Positions 8,642-18,129 are shown, counted from the stretch's first letter. The stretch: DNA of 64,000 nt from Natrinema sp046097095 (GCF_046097095.1 NZ_CP175698.1:496001-560000); one strand, 5' to 3'. Numbers and translations: made by a program. Notes: a model not told the origin generated them from the sequence alone.

Positions 8642-10450
8642 ATGTGTGGAATTATTGCTCGAATCGGGCACGGAAACGCGGCTGAGACGCTCCTCTCCGG
8701 TCTCGAGAACCTCGAGTACCGAGGCTACGACTCGGCGGGGATCGCCGTCCAGAACGGCTCCGGCGTCAAGGTCCACAAGTGTTCGGGCGAGGTGTCCGAA
8801 CTCAAGTCGGCGCTGCCCGCCCAGCCACACGGCAACATGGGGATCGGCCACACCCGCTGGAGCACCCACGGGCCGCCGACCGACGAGAACGCTCACCCAC
8901 ATACTGACACGGCGGGTGACGTCGCCGTCGTCCACAACGGCGTCATCGACAACTACGACGAGCTCAAGGCTGACCTCCGGGCGAAGGGTCACGAGTTCGA
9001 GAGCGACACCGATACGGAAGTCATCCCCCACCTCATCGACGAGTTCCGGGACGAGACCGGTGACACCGAACTGGCGGTCCGCCGGGCCGTCGACACGCTC
9101 GAGGGTAGCTACGCGATCGCCGCCATCGTCGACGGCGAAGAGGCGGTCTACGCCGCCCGGAAGGGATCGCCGCTCGTCCTCGGCATCGACGACGAAGAGT
9201 GGTTCCTCGCCAGCGACGTGCCGGCGTTCCTCGATCACACCGACGAAGTGATCTACCTCGAGGACGGCGATCTGGTCGTCCTCGAGCCGGACTCCTATCA
9301 GATCACCGATCTCGACGGGACGCCACTCGAGCGCCAGATCGATACCGTCGACTGGGATCCGGAAGACGCGGGGAAAGGCGAGTACGATCACTACATGCTC
9401 AAGGAGATCAACAACCAGCCGACGTCGCTCGCTAACACGATCGAGGGCCGCGTCGAGGGCGGCGACGTCTCCTTCGATACCCTCCCCGCCGGTTCGTTCA
9501 CGGACGTCGAATCGATCCAGTTCGTCGCCTGTGGCACTTCGTACCACGCTGCGCTGTACGGCGGCCAGCTACTGCGCGCCGCCGGCGTTCGCACGGAGGT
9601 CCTCCGAGCGAGCGAGTACGGATACACGTCCGGCCCGGTCGACGAGAACACGCTCACCGTTGCGGTCACGCAAAGCGGCGAGACCGCCGACACCCTCGAC
9701 GCCCTCCGAGAGGCAGCAGACCGCGGCGCACGGACACTCGCCGTCACCAACGTCGTCGGCTCGACGGCGGCGCGCGAGGCCGACGACGCCGTCTACATCC
9801 GCGCCGGCCCCGAGGTCGGCGTCGCCGCGACCAAGACCTACTCCTCGCAGGCGGTCACGCTCGCGTTGCTCACCCAGCGGATCGCCGGGGACGCGCCCGA
9901 TGCGACTCCTGCCGAGGATCAGGAAGCGATGCTCGAGACGCTCGCGGACCTCCCGGAGCACGTCGAGACCGTCCTCGAGACGAGCGCGGCCGAATCGCTC
10001 GCCCGCGAGACGATCGACAGCGAGTCGTTCTTCTTCATTGGGAACGGGCTCGGCCGCTCGGTCGCACTCGAAGGTGCGCTGAAGTTCAAGGAAATCACCT
10101 ACGAACACGCCGAGGGCTTTGCCGCCGGCGAGCTCAAACACGGCCCGCTCGCGCTCGTCACCGAGGAGACGCCGCTGTTTGCGGTCTACACGAGCAGCGA
10201 CGACGAAAAGACGAAGACGAACGCAATCGAGGCCCAGTCTCGCGGCGCACCGATCGTCGCCGTCGGCCCGGACGAGCACTCCCTCGTCGATGTCGCCGAC
10301 GCGCATCTGTCGATTCCCGACACCCATCCCGTCTGGGCGGGCCTGCTCGCGAACGTCCAGTTGCAACTGCTCTCCTACCACGCCGCAAAGTTGCTCGAGC
10401 GGCCGATCGACAAGCCGCGCAACCTCGCGAAAAGCGTGACGGTCGAATGA
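8642..10450 (+). CDS. glmS: Glutamine-fructose-6-phosphate aminotransferase (isomerizing)
   Basis: A 602-residue enzyme, normal GlmS length, converting fructose-6-phosphate and glutamine to glucosamine-6-phosphate, the first step to UDP-GlcNAc. The N-terminal glutaminase begins MCGIIARIGH with the nucleophile Cys2, and EYRGYDSAGIA follows. Two SIS sugar-phosphate isomerase domains occupy about 285-415 and 455-590. The C-terminus DKPRNLAKSVTVE is characteristic of the family. The neighbouring nucleotide-sugar dehydrogenase operon and the GlmU-like gene at 39.7 kb fit an amino-sugar supply for surface glycans. Confidence 0.97.
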   Translation: MCGIIARIGHGNAAETLLSGLENLEYRGYDSAGIAVQNGSGVKVHKCSGEVSELKSALPAQPHGNMGIGHTRWSTHGPPTDENAHPHTDTAGDVAVVHNGVIDNYDELKADLRAKGHEFESDTDTEVIPHLIDEFRDETGDTELAVRRAVDTLEGSYAIAAIVDGEEAVYAARKGSPLVLGIDDEEWFLASDVPAFLDHTDEVIYLEDGDLVVLEPDSYQITDLDGTPLERQIDTVDWDPEDAGKGEYDHYMLKEINNQPTSLANTIEGRVEGGDVSFDTLPAGSFTDVESIQFVACGTSYHAALYGGQLLRAAGVRTEVLRASEYGYTSGPVDENTLTVAVTQSGETADTLDALREAADRGARTLAVTNVVGSTAAREADDAVYIRAGPEVGVAATKTYSSQAVTLALLTQRIAGDAPDATPAEDQEAMLETLADLPEHVETVLETSAAESLARETIDSESFFFIGNGLGRSVALEGALKFKEITYEHAEGFAAGELKHGPLALVTEETPLFAVYTSSDDEKTKTNAIEAQSRGAPIVAVGPDEHSLVDVADAHLSIPDTHPVWAGLLANVQLQLLSYHAAKLLERPIDKPRNLAKSVTVE

Positions 10451-10522
10451 GCGTTCTGACTACCGCGTAACGCCTTTTCGACGCGTCGTCTGTCCTCCCG
10501 CGAGCGAGTGCTTCGTTCCGCG

Positions 10523-10892
10523 TCAGTACGTCCATCCGTTGTCCGAGTAGTGTACTGTCACCGGTCCGTCGACCACGTATCGGCCGTCGATCAACGGCGT
10601 CCGCTCTCGGCCGGTGAGCGCTGCGAGAAGCGTATCGCATCTCTGTACTCAGCATGCCCGTCTCGATCCCTGCACCGAGTGCAATCAGTGAGACGCATCG
10701 CGTCTCGGATGCGTCTCCCGGATCTACTACAGTGTCATACCGATCGAGCGGCGCGGAGTCGTCGTTGTCATCCGGCAGTGCCGTCGGTCGCTCCGTGACT
10801 GACAGCCCTCGCATGCGCGCACTTTCCTCTATCATCCCGTCGGAGTGCATCTTCTCACACCGGTTCAGACAGTCAGCAATGAACTGCAAGAC
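10523..10892 (-). pseudogene. Decayed gene remnant with winged-helix-like segment
   Basis: On the minus strand, a segment reading CEKMHSDGMIEE resembles the recognition region of the DUF7343-like gene at 7.4-8.1 kb (CSQMHSDGTIEK). The two share 18 identical bases (10835-10852 reversed versus 7938-7955). A second protein-like piece in another frame, PLIDGRYVVDGPVTVHY, runs to a TGA at 10523-10525. No intact frame joins the two, so this looks like a frameshifted relic. Chance similarity of the short matched segment cannot be excluded. Confidence 0.4.
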
Positions 10893-10965
10893 GGTGCGAC
10901 GAGACGGCCGCCTCTCGGTCAGCCGAACAGAAACAGAAACCGGTCAGCCTCGCGGCGGGCCGGCG

Positions 10966-11907
10966 TCACCCGTTGCGTGCGCTGAGTTGCAGCGTGATCG
11001 ATTTGTCCGATCCGTCGAGGCGGACGGTCTGTCGCTCGGTCTCGTATCCATCCGCTTTCGCGATGGCCGTGTACTCACCGTTCTCTCGCTCGAAGACGGC
11101 CGTTCCGTTTTGACCGACAGATTTCGTCTCGCTCGAGCCGAAGAGACCCGATTCGTCCCGGAGTTCGACAGTTGCGTTGGTGAGCGACGACCCGTTTTGG
11201 GACGTCACTGTCACCGCCAGCGAGTGAGTTCCATCGTCGTTACTGCCACCGCTGTTGTTACCGCCGCCGGTGTTGCTTTGCTTCGTCAGGGTCAGCGTGA
11301 CCGTCTTGTCGTTCCCGTCGAGTTGGACGGTCTGCTCGCTGGTTTTGTACCCGTCCGCGGTCGCGGTGATCGTATATTGGCCGTTCTCGCGATCGAATTC
11401 GACCTCACCATCATCGTCGACGCCCTGCTGTTGACTCGAGCCGTCCCCGTGATCGAGGGTGACGGTCGCGTTGTCAAGCGGTTGGCCGTCCTGGGTTTCC
11501 ACGACTGCCGTCAGCGTGTGCGTTTCATCGTCGGTCGTGTCGCCGTTGTCAGTGTCACCGCTGTCGGTTCCGCCGCTATCGGTACCGCTGTTTCCCCCGC
11601 CATTGTCGGTTCCACCGTTATCGGTATCGCTGTTTCCCCCGCTATTGTCGGTTCCATTGCCGGTTCCGGCCGATTCGTTGCCGCCTGCGGTGTCTCCGCC
11701 GGCCGATCCGGCACCGTCATCGGCCGGTTGATCCGAACCGTCCAGTCTGTCGTTAACCGCCCCGAACGCGCTGCTGACGGAGGCACCGCTTGCGGCGAGT
11801 ACCAACCCGGCCAGCAGGAAGGCGACTCCGCTGACGATGAGCAAAAGCTGGACGCCCCGTTGGATCGATCGCGTTTTCGTCTGCTGTCGTCGGACATTGC
11901 GACGCAT
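10966..11907 (-). CDS. Membrane-anchored surface protein with two carboxypeptidase-regulatory-like domains
   Basis: A 313-residue protein with an N-terminal helix (about 17-40), a Gly/Thr/Asp/Asn-rich linker (about 55-130) and two tandem domains of about 75 residues (133-208 and 222-313). Each domain has the pattern L-N/D-ATV-L, an ENG-YT turn and a DGY-T/E-Q-TV-L-D closing strand, typical of CarboxypepD_reg/PEGA-like beta sandwiches. The two copies are clear internal duplicates. With its acidic, probably glycosylated linker it should sit outside the membrane. No enzymatic motif is visible. Confidence 0.75.
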   Translation of the reverse strand: MRRNVRRQQTKTRSIQRGVQLLLIVSGVAFLLAGLVLAASGASVSSAFGAVNDRLDGSDQPADDGAGSAGGDTAGGNESAGTGNGTDNSGGNSDTDNGGTDNGGGNSGTDSGGTDSGDTDNGDTTDDETHTLTAVVETQDGQPLDNATVTLDHGDGSSQQQGVDDDGEVEFDRENGQYTITATADGYKTSEQTVQLDGNDKTVTLTLTKQSNTGGGNNSGGSNDDGTHSLAVTVTSQNGSSLTNATVELRDESGLFGSSETKSVGQNGTAVFERENGEYTAIAKADGYETERQTVRLDGSDKSITLQLSARNG

Positions 11908-12591
11908 TGTATCAGTAGTCGGAATCGATCGTCGTGCTGATCGTTACGCGCTCGTCATCTCGGTGTCGGTCGCCACCGCCGGATTCGCTCGAGCAGTAGC
12001 AGACCGGCCGACCGGATCGGTACACCCGATTGTGGCTGTCTCGGACGCCCTTACTGGGCCGTGAAAAGACGGTTCCGGGCAGAGAACAGTGGGACTCCGC
12101 GGGCCGTACTGTCTCCGAACGGTCGTTGCAAGTAGTTTCATTGCGCGATAATTTCGTCGTTCGGCGGTTCACTATACGGACGATAAAATCGTTTCAACGC
12201 GTGAAATCACTGCGGGGAGTTCGGGACCGAGTACGGCCGAGGGCGATGCATTCCGTCCGTCGTTCTCCGCTCGAGGACCGTGACGAAGTGACGGAACGCG
12301 GCTGGGCGAGCGGCGGCCAATCACGCGTCCTCGGTCGGTCGAAGCGGTTCCGGTACGCCGTCACACCCGGATGGTTTTTCCCTCGACTGTCTATGTCGTA
12401 ACGTCCGATTACCGGATCGGGTGGCCATTCGCCAGTCATCCATTGGAGCGCCGAAACGGGAGTTTGGTCGTCCCCACCTCTCCGTTGACCGATCGCCGTC
12501 CAGACCGGTTTCCCGGCGGATTTCCGGCGCACGGCTGGAACAGTCGTCTCGCTTTTTGCGTCCTCGCACGGTACCGACAACCGAGAGACCC
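11908..12591. other. Divergent intergenic region, no gene seen
   Basis: 684 bases between the surface-protein gene and the SPW gene. The AT-rich string at 12168-12191 (TTCACTATACGG, then ACGATAAAATCG) resembles the element at 7178 and may be a promoter or operator. Open frames here look like shadows. Confidence 0.4.
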
Positions 12592-13050
12592 ATGAGCGAG
12601 TCCACGACGAACGAGCCAGTAAGCGGTGAATCGCGCACCCGTGACGACGACGCGGCGGGGCGAAAGTGGCTGAGCGGGTTCGTTTCCCTGATCGGCCTCT
12701 GGATCGCCGTCTCGCCATTCGTCTACGAGCAGGAACCGGCCATGCTGTGGAACAACGTACTGATCGGCGGTGCGATCTTCCTGCTTGCGGGGTACAACTA
12801 CTACCGGATCAGCAACGCTCACCCGACGAGCACCGGCGTCATGTCGCTTGTCGCCCTTCTCGCACTGTGGATCGCCGTTTCACAGTGGGCCATCGACGGC
12901 CAGTTCGCGATGGACGCCCTCGAGGCCGCCGGGATCGGACTGATTTGGAGCAACATCGTCTCGGGGCTCGTCGCCGCCGTACTCTCGGCGTACATCGCGT
13001 ATGCCGGCGGTCGAGACGTTCGTACCGGAACGGCTGCCGGCACGCGGTAG
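12592..13050 (+). CDS. SPW repeat membrane protein
   Basis: A 152-residue protein with an acidic N-terminus of about 25 residues and four predicted membrane helices arranged as two related halves. The halves carry GLWIAVSPFVY and ALWIAVSQWAI, the pattern of the SPW repeat family (the second half is degenerate, Q for P). SPW proteins are small prokaryotic membrane proteins of unknown function. The start ATG at 12592 gives a normal family length; an upstream in-frame extension is arginine-rich and unlikely. Confidence 0.85.
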   Translation: MSESTTNEPVSGESRTRDDDAAGRKWLSGFVSLIGLWIAVSPFVYEQEPAMLWNNVLIGGAIFLLAGYNYYRISNAHPTSTGVMSLVALLALWIAVSQWAIDGQFAMDALEAAGIGLIWSNIVSGLVAAVLSAYIAYAGGRDVRTGTAAGTR

Positions 13051-13082
13051 CCACGATCGAGTCGCATTTTTTCAGTGCCGTG

Positions 13083-14054
13083 TCACCGGCGCGGATACCG
13101 CTCTGACTCTGCGTCGGCCATACGTCGCTCGAGCAGGTCAAGAACGGGTTCGCTCGCAGCGACCCGAACTCCAAGGCGCGTGAGGCGATCGCGGATCGCG
13201 GCGGGAACGAGCGTTCCGTACAGCGAGCCGAGGAGCGGTATCGGACCGACGCGGTAGTGCGTGTCGGGATTCCGGGCGGTTGCGGCCTCGCGGACCGTCG
13301 ACGCAACCCGTTCGGGTTCGTTGACGAGCGGCCCGCTTCCCTCGACGGCGCGGAGCCGTCGGAGGACGCGGTAGAGGTCGGTGTAGTGATCGGGTTGGAC
13401 GACGGTCACGTTCCGCTCCGCCGCGGTCACGTCGGGATCTGATCGCGCCGCGTCCCGCGCGGTCGCGGCCGCGTCGTCGACCGCTCGAACGGCTCGGTCG
13501 TAAAACGGCGTGTTCACGATCCCGGGTTGGACGACGACGACCTCGATGTCGGTATCGGACAGTTCCTGTCTGAGCGCGTCGCTCAGACTCGCCATCGCCC
13601 ACTTCGAGGCGGTGTAGCCGCCGATGCCGGCCAGTGCGAGCCGGTCCGCGGCGCTGGTGACGGTGACGATTCGCCCACGTCCGCGTCTGCGCATTCCCGG
13701 CAGCACCGCCCGAATCAACCGGTGTGGGCCGAAACAGTGGACGGCAAACTGGCGCTCGAGCAGGATCGTCGGTACGTCACCGACGGGTCCGAACTGGCCG
13801 TAGCCCGCGTTGTTGACGAGGCAGTCGATGCCGCCGGCCTCCTCGCGGATCCGCGAGACGACGCGATCGATGTCATCGGGTTCGGTCAGATCTAGCGCCG
13901 CGATGTCAGCCCCGCGATCGGCGAGGTTCTCGAGGCCATCTCGGTCGCGGTCGCGGGCGGTCGCATAGACGCGCCAGTCCGCGGCCAACAGCGCACGAGC
14001 CGTTTCGTAGCCGATACCGGACGAACAGCCGGTTACGAGTGCAGTGGTCGTCAT
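13083..14054 (-). CDS. Short-chain dehydrogenase/reductase (classical SDR)
   Basis: A 323-residue NAD(P)-dependent oxidoreductase. It has the cofactor motif TGCSSGIG (residues 9-15), NNAG (81-84), a Ser near 134 and the catalytic YTASK pair Tyr147/Lys151. A basic residue set after strand 2 (ATARDRDR) suggests NADP preference, which is inference. The C-terminal segment is longer than in minimal SDRs, resembling retinol dehydrogenase-like members. The substrate cannot be assigned. The start at 14054 (MTTTALVTG) is preferred to one 12 codons upstream. Confidence 0.88.
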   Translation of the reverse strand: MTTTALVTGCSSGIGYETARALLAADWRVYATARDRDRDGLENLADRGADIAALDLTEPDDIDRVVSRIREEAGGIDCLVNNAGYGQFGPVGDVPTILLERQFAVHCFGPHRLIRAVLPGMRRRGRGRIVTVTSAADRLALAGIGGYTASKWAMASLSDALRQELSDTDIEVVVVQPGIVNTPFYDRAVRAVDDAAATARDAARSDPDVTAAERNVTVVQPDHYTDLYRVLRRLRAVEGSGPLVNEPERVASTVREAATARNPDTHYRVGPIPLLGSLYGTLVPAAIRDRLTRLGVRVAASEPVLDLLERRMADAESERYPRR

Positions 14055-14153
14055 GGATGTGCCTTCGACGCCATTGGAGAAGGAGACCACCGTCCGTCGG
14101 ATTCGAACACGGTCACGATCGGCGAGGTCTCGAGTGCCGAATCGAACTCGCTC

Positions 14154-14768
14154 TCAGTTGTTGAGCGGCCCGTCGTTATCGTCGAACGGCCCTGTATCCT
14201 CGGGCGGCCCTGCGTCTTCGGGTGGTCCTGCGTCTTCGGGCGGTCCACGTTCGTCGTCCTCGTCTTCACCCTCGTCTGGATCGTCCGGGTTGCGCTCGGC
14301 CGATCCGTCCTCGTCGTCTGCCAGTCCGGCCTCCGCGAGCGCCCACTCGAGGGGATCGACGTCGTCTTCATCGTCGGTCAAGGACGGCTCGTCGGCGGCC
14401 GCTTCCTCGGCCGGCATGTCGCCCGCCTCCTCAGGATTGTTGGACGGCTCGCCACCGATAGCGACTGCGGTCGCGTCAGTGCCGTCCGCGGCCGTTTCGG
14501 CCGTCGATTCGCCGGAATCACCGCCGTTCGATGTCGCATCGAGGCTGGTTCCGGCATCGCCGGCCGAAGCGGTCGCGCGATCGTCGGGCGTCGTATTCGA
14601 TCGATTGACCGACGTCTCATTTCCGTCCGATATGGGGGAAGCGGTGGGATCGCTGGCCGTCAGTTCTGGGGCGAACATCGACACGAGCGCCCCGAATGTG
14701 AGCAAGACGGCAACGATGGTCACGAGCAGTGCAACCGCCGATGGGTGGTCGTCGCGAACGCGAGACAT
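14154..14768 (-). CDS. Acidic membrane-anchored protein with GPPEDA repeats
   Basis: A 204-residue protein with one N-terminal helix (about 11-30) followed by a very acidic low-complexity region rich in Asp, Glu, Ala and Thr. Near the C-terminus it carries tandem GPPEDA hexapeptides. No fold or catalytic motif is recognisable. Composition and the single N-terminal helix suggest an extracytoplasmic stalk-like or cell-surface protein. It is transcribed away from leuS, with only about 120 bases between the two starts. Confidence 0.65.
   Translation of the reverse strand: MSRVRDDHPSAVALLVTIVAVLLTFGALVSMFAPELTASDPTASPISDGNETSVNRSNTTPDDRATASAGDAGTSLDATSNGGDSGESTAETAADGTDATAVAIGGEPSNNPEEAGDMPAEEAAADEPSLTDDEDDVDPLEWALAEAGLADDEDGSAERNPDDPDEGEDEDDERGPPEDAGPPEDAGPPEDTGPFDDNDGPLNN
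14188..14241. repeat. 18-base tandem repeat, three copies
   Basis: Three 18-base units (14188-14205, 14206-14223, 14224-14241), starting GGCCCTG, GGCCCTG and GGTCCTG, plus a partial fourth. They encode the GPPEDA repeat of the minus-strand protein. Copies differ by a few bases. Confidence 0.8.
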
Positions 14769-14887
14769 TTGACGCTGCGAGCGTAAACGGCCGATCGGCT
14801 TTGTTAATCGCGGCCCACAGGCCGCGTCGCGCGGCCGAACAATGATATAGCCGGCCCACCGAGTGGGAACAACGGACCTCGCCGACA

Positions 14888-17662
14888 ATGACGAGTCACT
14901 ACGATCACGCGCAGGTACAGGAGTTTTGGCAGTACGTCTGGGAGCGCGACGATGTCTACGCGCTCGATCCCGACGCCGAGAATCCAACGTACGTCCTCGG
15001 CATGTTTCCCTACACGTCCGGCACGCTCCACATGGGGCACGTCCGCAACTACGCGATCACAGACGCCTACTCGCGCTATCGTCGCATGCAAGGCGACGAC
15101 GTGCTCCATCCGATGGGATGGGACGCGTTCGGCCTCCCCGCCGAAAACGCGGCCGTCGAGCGCAAGACCGATCCCGAGTCCTGGACGCAGGCCTGTATCC
15201 GGCGCATGCGCGAGGAACTCGAGACCATGGGCTTTGGCTACGACTGGTCTCGAGAGGTCACCACCTGCGAGCCGGAGTACTACCGGTGGAACCAGTGGCT
15301 GTTCGAGCGCCTCTACGAGGCCGGGCTCGTCGAGTACGAGGCGGCGACGGTCAACTGGTGTCCCGACTGCGAGACGGTGCTAGCCGACGCGCAGGTCGTC
15401 GATCGCGAGTCCTCGGATCAGGCGAGTGGCGATGCCGCGAGCAGCGACGGTGAGCGGGTCTGCTGGCGCTGCGAAACGCCGGTCGGCCGGCGTGAACTTG
15501 ACCAATGGTTCTTCACGATCACCGACTACGCCGAGGAGCTCTCCGACGGCCTTGACGACCTCGAGGGGTGGCCCGAGGGCGTCCGCGAGATCCAGCGCAA
15601 CTGGATCGGCCGCCAAGAGGGTGCTCGAATCAGCTTCGACGTGGCTGTTGACGGCGACGCGGGCGGGGGCGATGACACGACCGTCGACGTGTTTAGCACC
15701 CGACCGGAGACAGTCTATGGCGCGACCTTCCTCGCGGTCTCGCCCGGCCACGACCTGGCGCGGACCGTGGCAGACGAAGACGACGCGGTCGCGGAGTACG
15801 TCGACGCCGTCCGCGAACAGGATCCCGACGAAGTCGGCTTCGCTGGCGTCGAGACCGATACCACCGCGATCCACCCGCTGACCGGTGACGAACTCCCGGT
15901 CTACGTCGCCGGCTACGTCCTCGAGGACGTCGGGACGGGAGCCGTGATGGGCGTCCCCGGCCACAACGAGCGCGATCACGCGTTCGCGCTCGAGCACGAC
16001 CTACCGGTCGAGCGCGTGATCGTTTCCGACGACGGCGAGGGCACAGACGGCAGCGAAGGCGATGCCAGCCGCGACGGTAGCGACGTCGAAACCGACGAAA
16101 TGATGCCATACACCGGCGAGGGAATCCTCGAGGGCAGCGGCGAATACGACGGCCTCGATAGCGAGACGGCCCGCGAGCGGCTCGTCGCGGACCACGATTC
16201 GCTCGCAGAAGACGTCACCTACCGGCTGCGCGACTGGCTCATCTCCCGGCAGCGCTACTGGGGGACGCCGATCCCGGTCGTCCACTGCGACGACTGCGGG
16301 CGCGTCCTCGTTCCCGAAGAGGAGTTGCCGGTCGAACTCCCGGAGTTCGTCCAGACCACCGGCAACCCGCTCGATGCGGCCGACGAGTGGAAGCAAACGA
16401 CCTGCCCGGAGTGTGGTGGTCCGGCCGAGCGAGAGACCGACACGATGGACACCTTCGTCGACTCCTCGTGGTACTTCCTGCGCTTTCTCTCGCCACACCT
16501 CGAGGATGCCCCCTTCGATACCAATCTGGCCGACGAGTGGCTGCCGGTCGACGTCTACGTCGGCGGCGAGGAACACGCCATCCTCCACCTGCTCTACACC
16601 CGCTTTTTCACGCGGGCGCTGGCCGATCTGGGGCTGCTCGACCGCCGCGAGCCGATCGCGGAGTTGCGGAGCCAGGGGACGGTGCTGTACGACGGCGAGA
16701 AGATGTCCAGTTCGAAGGGCAACGTCGTCGCACCCCGGGAGTACGGGGCTGAGACGACCCGGCTGTTCGTCCTTTCGGCGGCCCACCCCGAACAGGACTT
16801 CGAGTGGACCGCCAACAACGTCCGCGGCGCGTACGACCTCCAGCAGACTCTCTATCGGATGGCGACCGACTTCGTCGAGGAGGGCGACACCCGAATCGAG
16901 CGCCGGGCCCACGACGAGTACGTCGACCGCGAGATCGATCGGACGATCGCCGCCGTCACGGCGGAGTACGAACGGTTCCGATTTCACCGCGCTGCCACCG
17001 AGATTCAGGAGCTCGCACGCCTGCTGCGCCGGTACCGCGAGTACGACCGGCCCCACGGCGAGATCTACCGGCGCGGCCTGCTGACCCTCGCGGCGGTGAT
17101 CTCGCCGATGGCACCCCACCTCGGCGAGGAACTGTGGAACAAGCTCCGCGGCGAGGGGCTCGTCGTCGCGGCCGACTGGCCGGAATCCGAACGCGACGCC
17201 TCGAACTACCAGCGCGAGCGCCGACTGGTCGATCGCACCCTCGAGGACGTTCGCGACATCGTCGACGTCGCCGACATCGACGAGCCAGAACGGATCGAAC
17301 TGGTCGTCGCCCGCGAGTGGAAGTACCGGGCCGCCGAACTCGTCGGCCGAGCGGCGACCGAGGACGCCGACGAAACCGGTTCCGTCGACGTCGAGTCGGT
17401 CGTCGACCGCGTTGTCGGGGACGGTGACACCGACGCTGACCGCGAGACGGTCGCGGCGTTCGTCGGTGAGCTTTTGAAACGCGACGGCGGCGCAACCGGC
17501 GGACAGGTACTGCCGGCCGACCGAGAACTCGCGCTCCTCGAGCGTGCGACCTGGCTCGTGATCGACGAGTTCGGCGCGGACGTGACCGTTCGCCGGGCGA
17601 CCGATGACGACGAACTGGCGGCGAAGGCCCGCCCCGGTAAACCGGCGATTCACATCGGCTGA
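14888..17662 (+). CDS. leuS: Leucyl-tRNA synthetase, bacterial type
   Basis: A 924-residue enzyme charging tRNA-Leu. HMGH (residues 48-51) is the HIGH motif and KMSSS (605-609) the KMSKS motif. TRPET at 271-275 begins the threonine-rich editing site, and WDAFGLPAENAA follows HMGH by about 45 residues. The overall layout is bacterial, as described for some haloarchaea such as Natrialba magadii, rather than archaeal/eukaryotic. Halophile features include acidic inserts near residue 180 and around 378-405 in the editing domain. The C-terminal roughly 130 residues probably bind tRNA. Confidence 0.97.
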   Translation: MTSHYDHAQVQEFWQYVWERDDVYALDPDAENPTYVLGMFPYTSGTLHMGHVRNYAITDAYSRYRRMQGDDVLHPMGWDAFGLPAENAAVERKTDPESWTQACIRRMREELETMGFGYDWSREVTTCEPEYYRWNQWLFERLYEAGLVEYEAATVNWCPDCETVLADAQVVDRESSDQASGDAASSDGERVCWRCETPVGRRELDQWFFTITDYAEELSDGLDDLEGWPEGVREIQRNWIGRQEGARISFDVAVDGDAGGGDDTTVDVFSTRPETVYGATFLAVSPGHDLARTVADEDDAVAEYVDAVREQDPDEVGFAGVETDTTAIHPLTGDELPVYVAGYVLEDVGTGAVMGVPGHNERDHAFALEHDLPVERVIVSDDGEGTDGSEGDASRDGSDVETDEMMPYTGEGILEGSGEYDGLDSETARERLVADHDSLAEDVTYRLRDWLISRQRYWGTPIPVVHCDDCGRVLVPEEELPVELPEFVQTTGNPLDAADEWKQTTCPECGGPAERETDTMDTFVDSSWYFLRFLSPHLEDAPFDTNLADEWLPVDVYVGGEEHAILHLLYTRFFTRALADLGLLDRREPIAELRSQGTVLYDGEKMSSSKGNVVAPREYGAETTRLFVLSAAHPEQDFEWTANNVRGAYDLQQTLYRMATDFVEEGDTRIERRAHDEYVDREIDRTIAAVTAEYERFRFHRAATEIQELARLLRRYREYDRPHGEIYRRGLLTLAAVISPMAPHLGEELWNKLRGEGLVVAADWPESERDASNYQRERRLVDRTLEDVRDIVDVADIDEPERIELVVAREWKYRAAELVGRAATEDADETGSVDVESVVDRVVGDGDTDADRETVAAFVGELLKRDGGATGGQVLPADRELALLERATWLVIDEFGADVTVRRATDDDELAAKARPGKPAIHIG

Positions 17663-17777
17663 CGGATCGTCGTGGGGTCGCGGCCGCCGATGCAAACGCC
17701 GTGTCCGCGCTCCGGCAGCGGACCCGGTAGCTCGGAAGGACAGGTTTATTCGACCGGATTCGGAAGGGGCGAATACG

Positions 17778-18071
17778 ATGGTGGAGGGTGGCGGCAGTAT
17801 CGATGCGTCGTCGCGACGAACGCCGAGTCAGGCGGTGATTGAAGCGGTCGCGAACGCGGAAGACGTCCAGCCGGCGGCGCTATCCCCGCCGGAGTACGAA
17901 TCGCTCCACGCCGTCGTGAATCCGACGGCGCTCGACGAACTCTTCGCAGACCGATCGAACGGAGCGAAGCGACCGCACGGAACCGTCTCGTTCCCGTTTT
18001 GCGGGTACGACGTCACTGTCGACCGAGACGGCACGGTCACGCTTGAGGAGCTGACCGAGTCCGTCGACTGA
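17778..18071 (+). CDS. HalOD1 output-domain protein
   Basis: A 97-residue protein consisting of little more than a HalOD1 domain. It begins with the P-SQAVIEAVAN helix, has LSPPEYESLHAVVNPTALDE in the middle and ends GTVSFPFCGYDVTVD with a final strand. HalOD1 is a haloarchaeal output domain, often linked to sensory or regulatory proteins, whose activity is not established. The start at 17778 is preferred because the upstream in-frame sequence overlaps leuS and looks non-coding. Confidence 0.85.
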   Translation: MVEGGGSIDASSRRTPSQAVIEAVANAEDVQPAALSPPEYESLHAVVNPTALDELFADRSNGAKRPHGTVSFPFCGYDVTVDRDGTVTLEELTESVD

Positions 18072-18129
18072 CGGCTCGGAGATCGAACACGGAAAGACTC
18101 TTTTCGGCAAAGCACCGATTACGGCCACG

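Noticed and set aside
12030..12401. 123-codon plus-strand frame upstream of the SPW gene
   Set aside because: Arg/Ser-rich composition, no ribosome site and no homology signal; it covers a likely promoter region.
16001..17695. 564-codon minus-strand frame opposite leuS
   Set aside because: The plus strand encodes an unmistakable LeuRS with all motifs; the antisense frame has no family signature.
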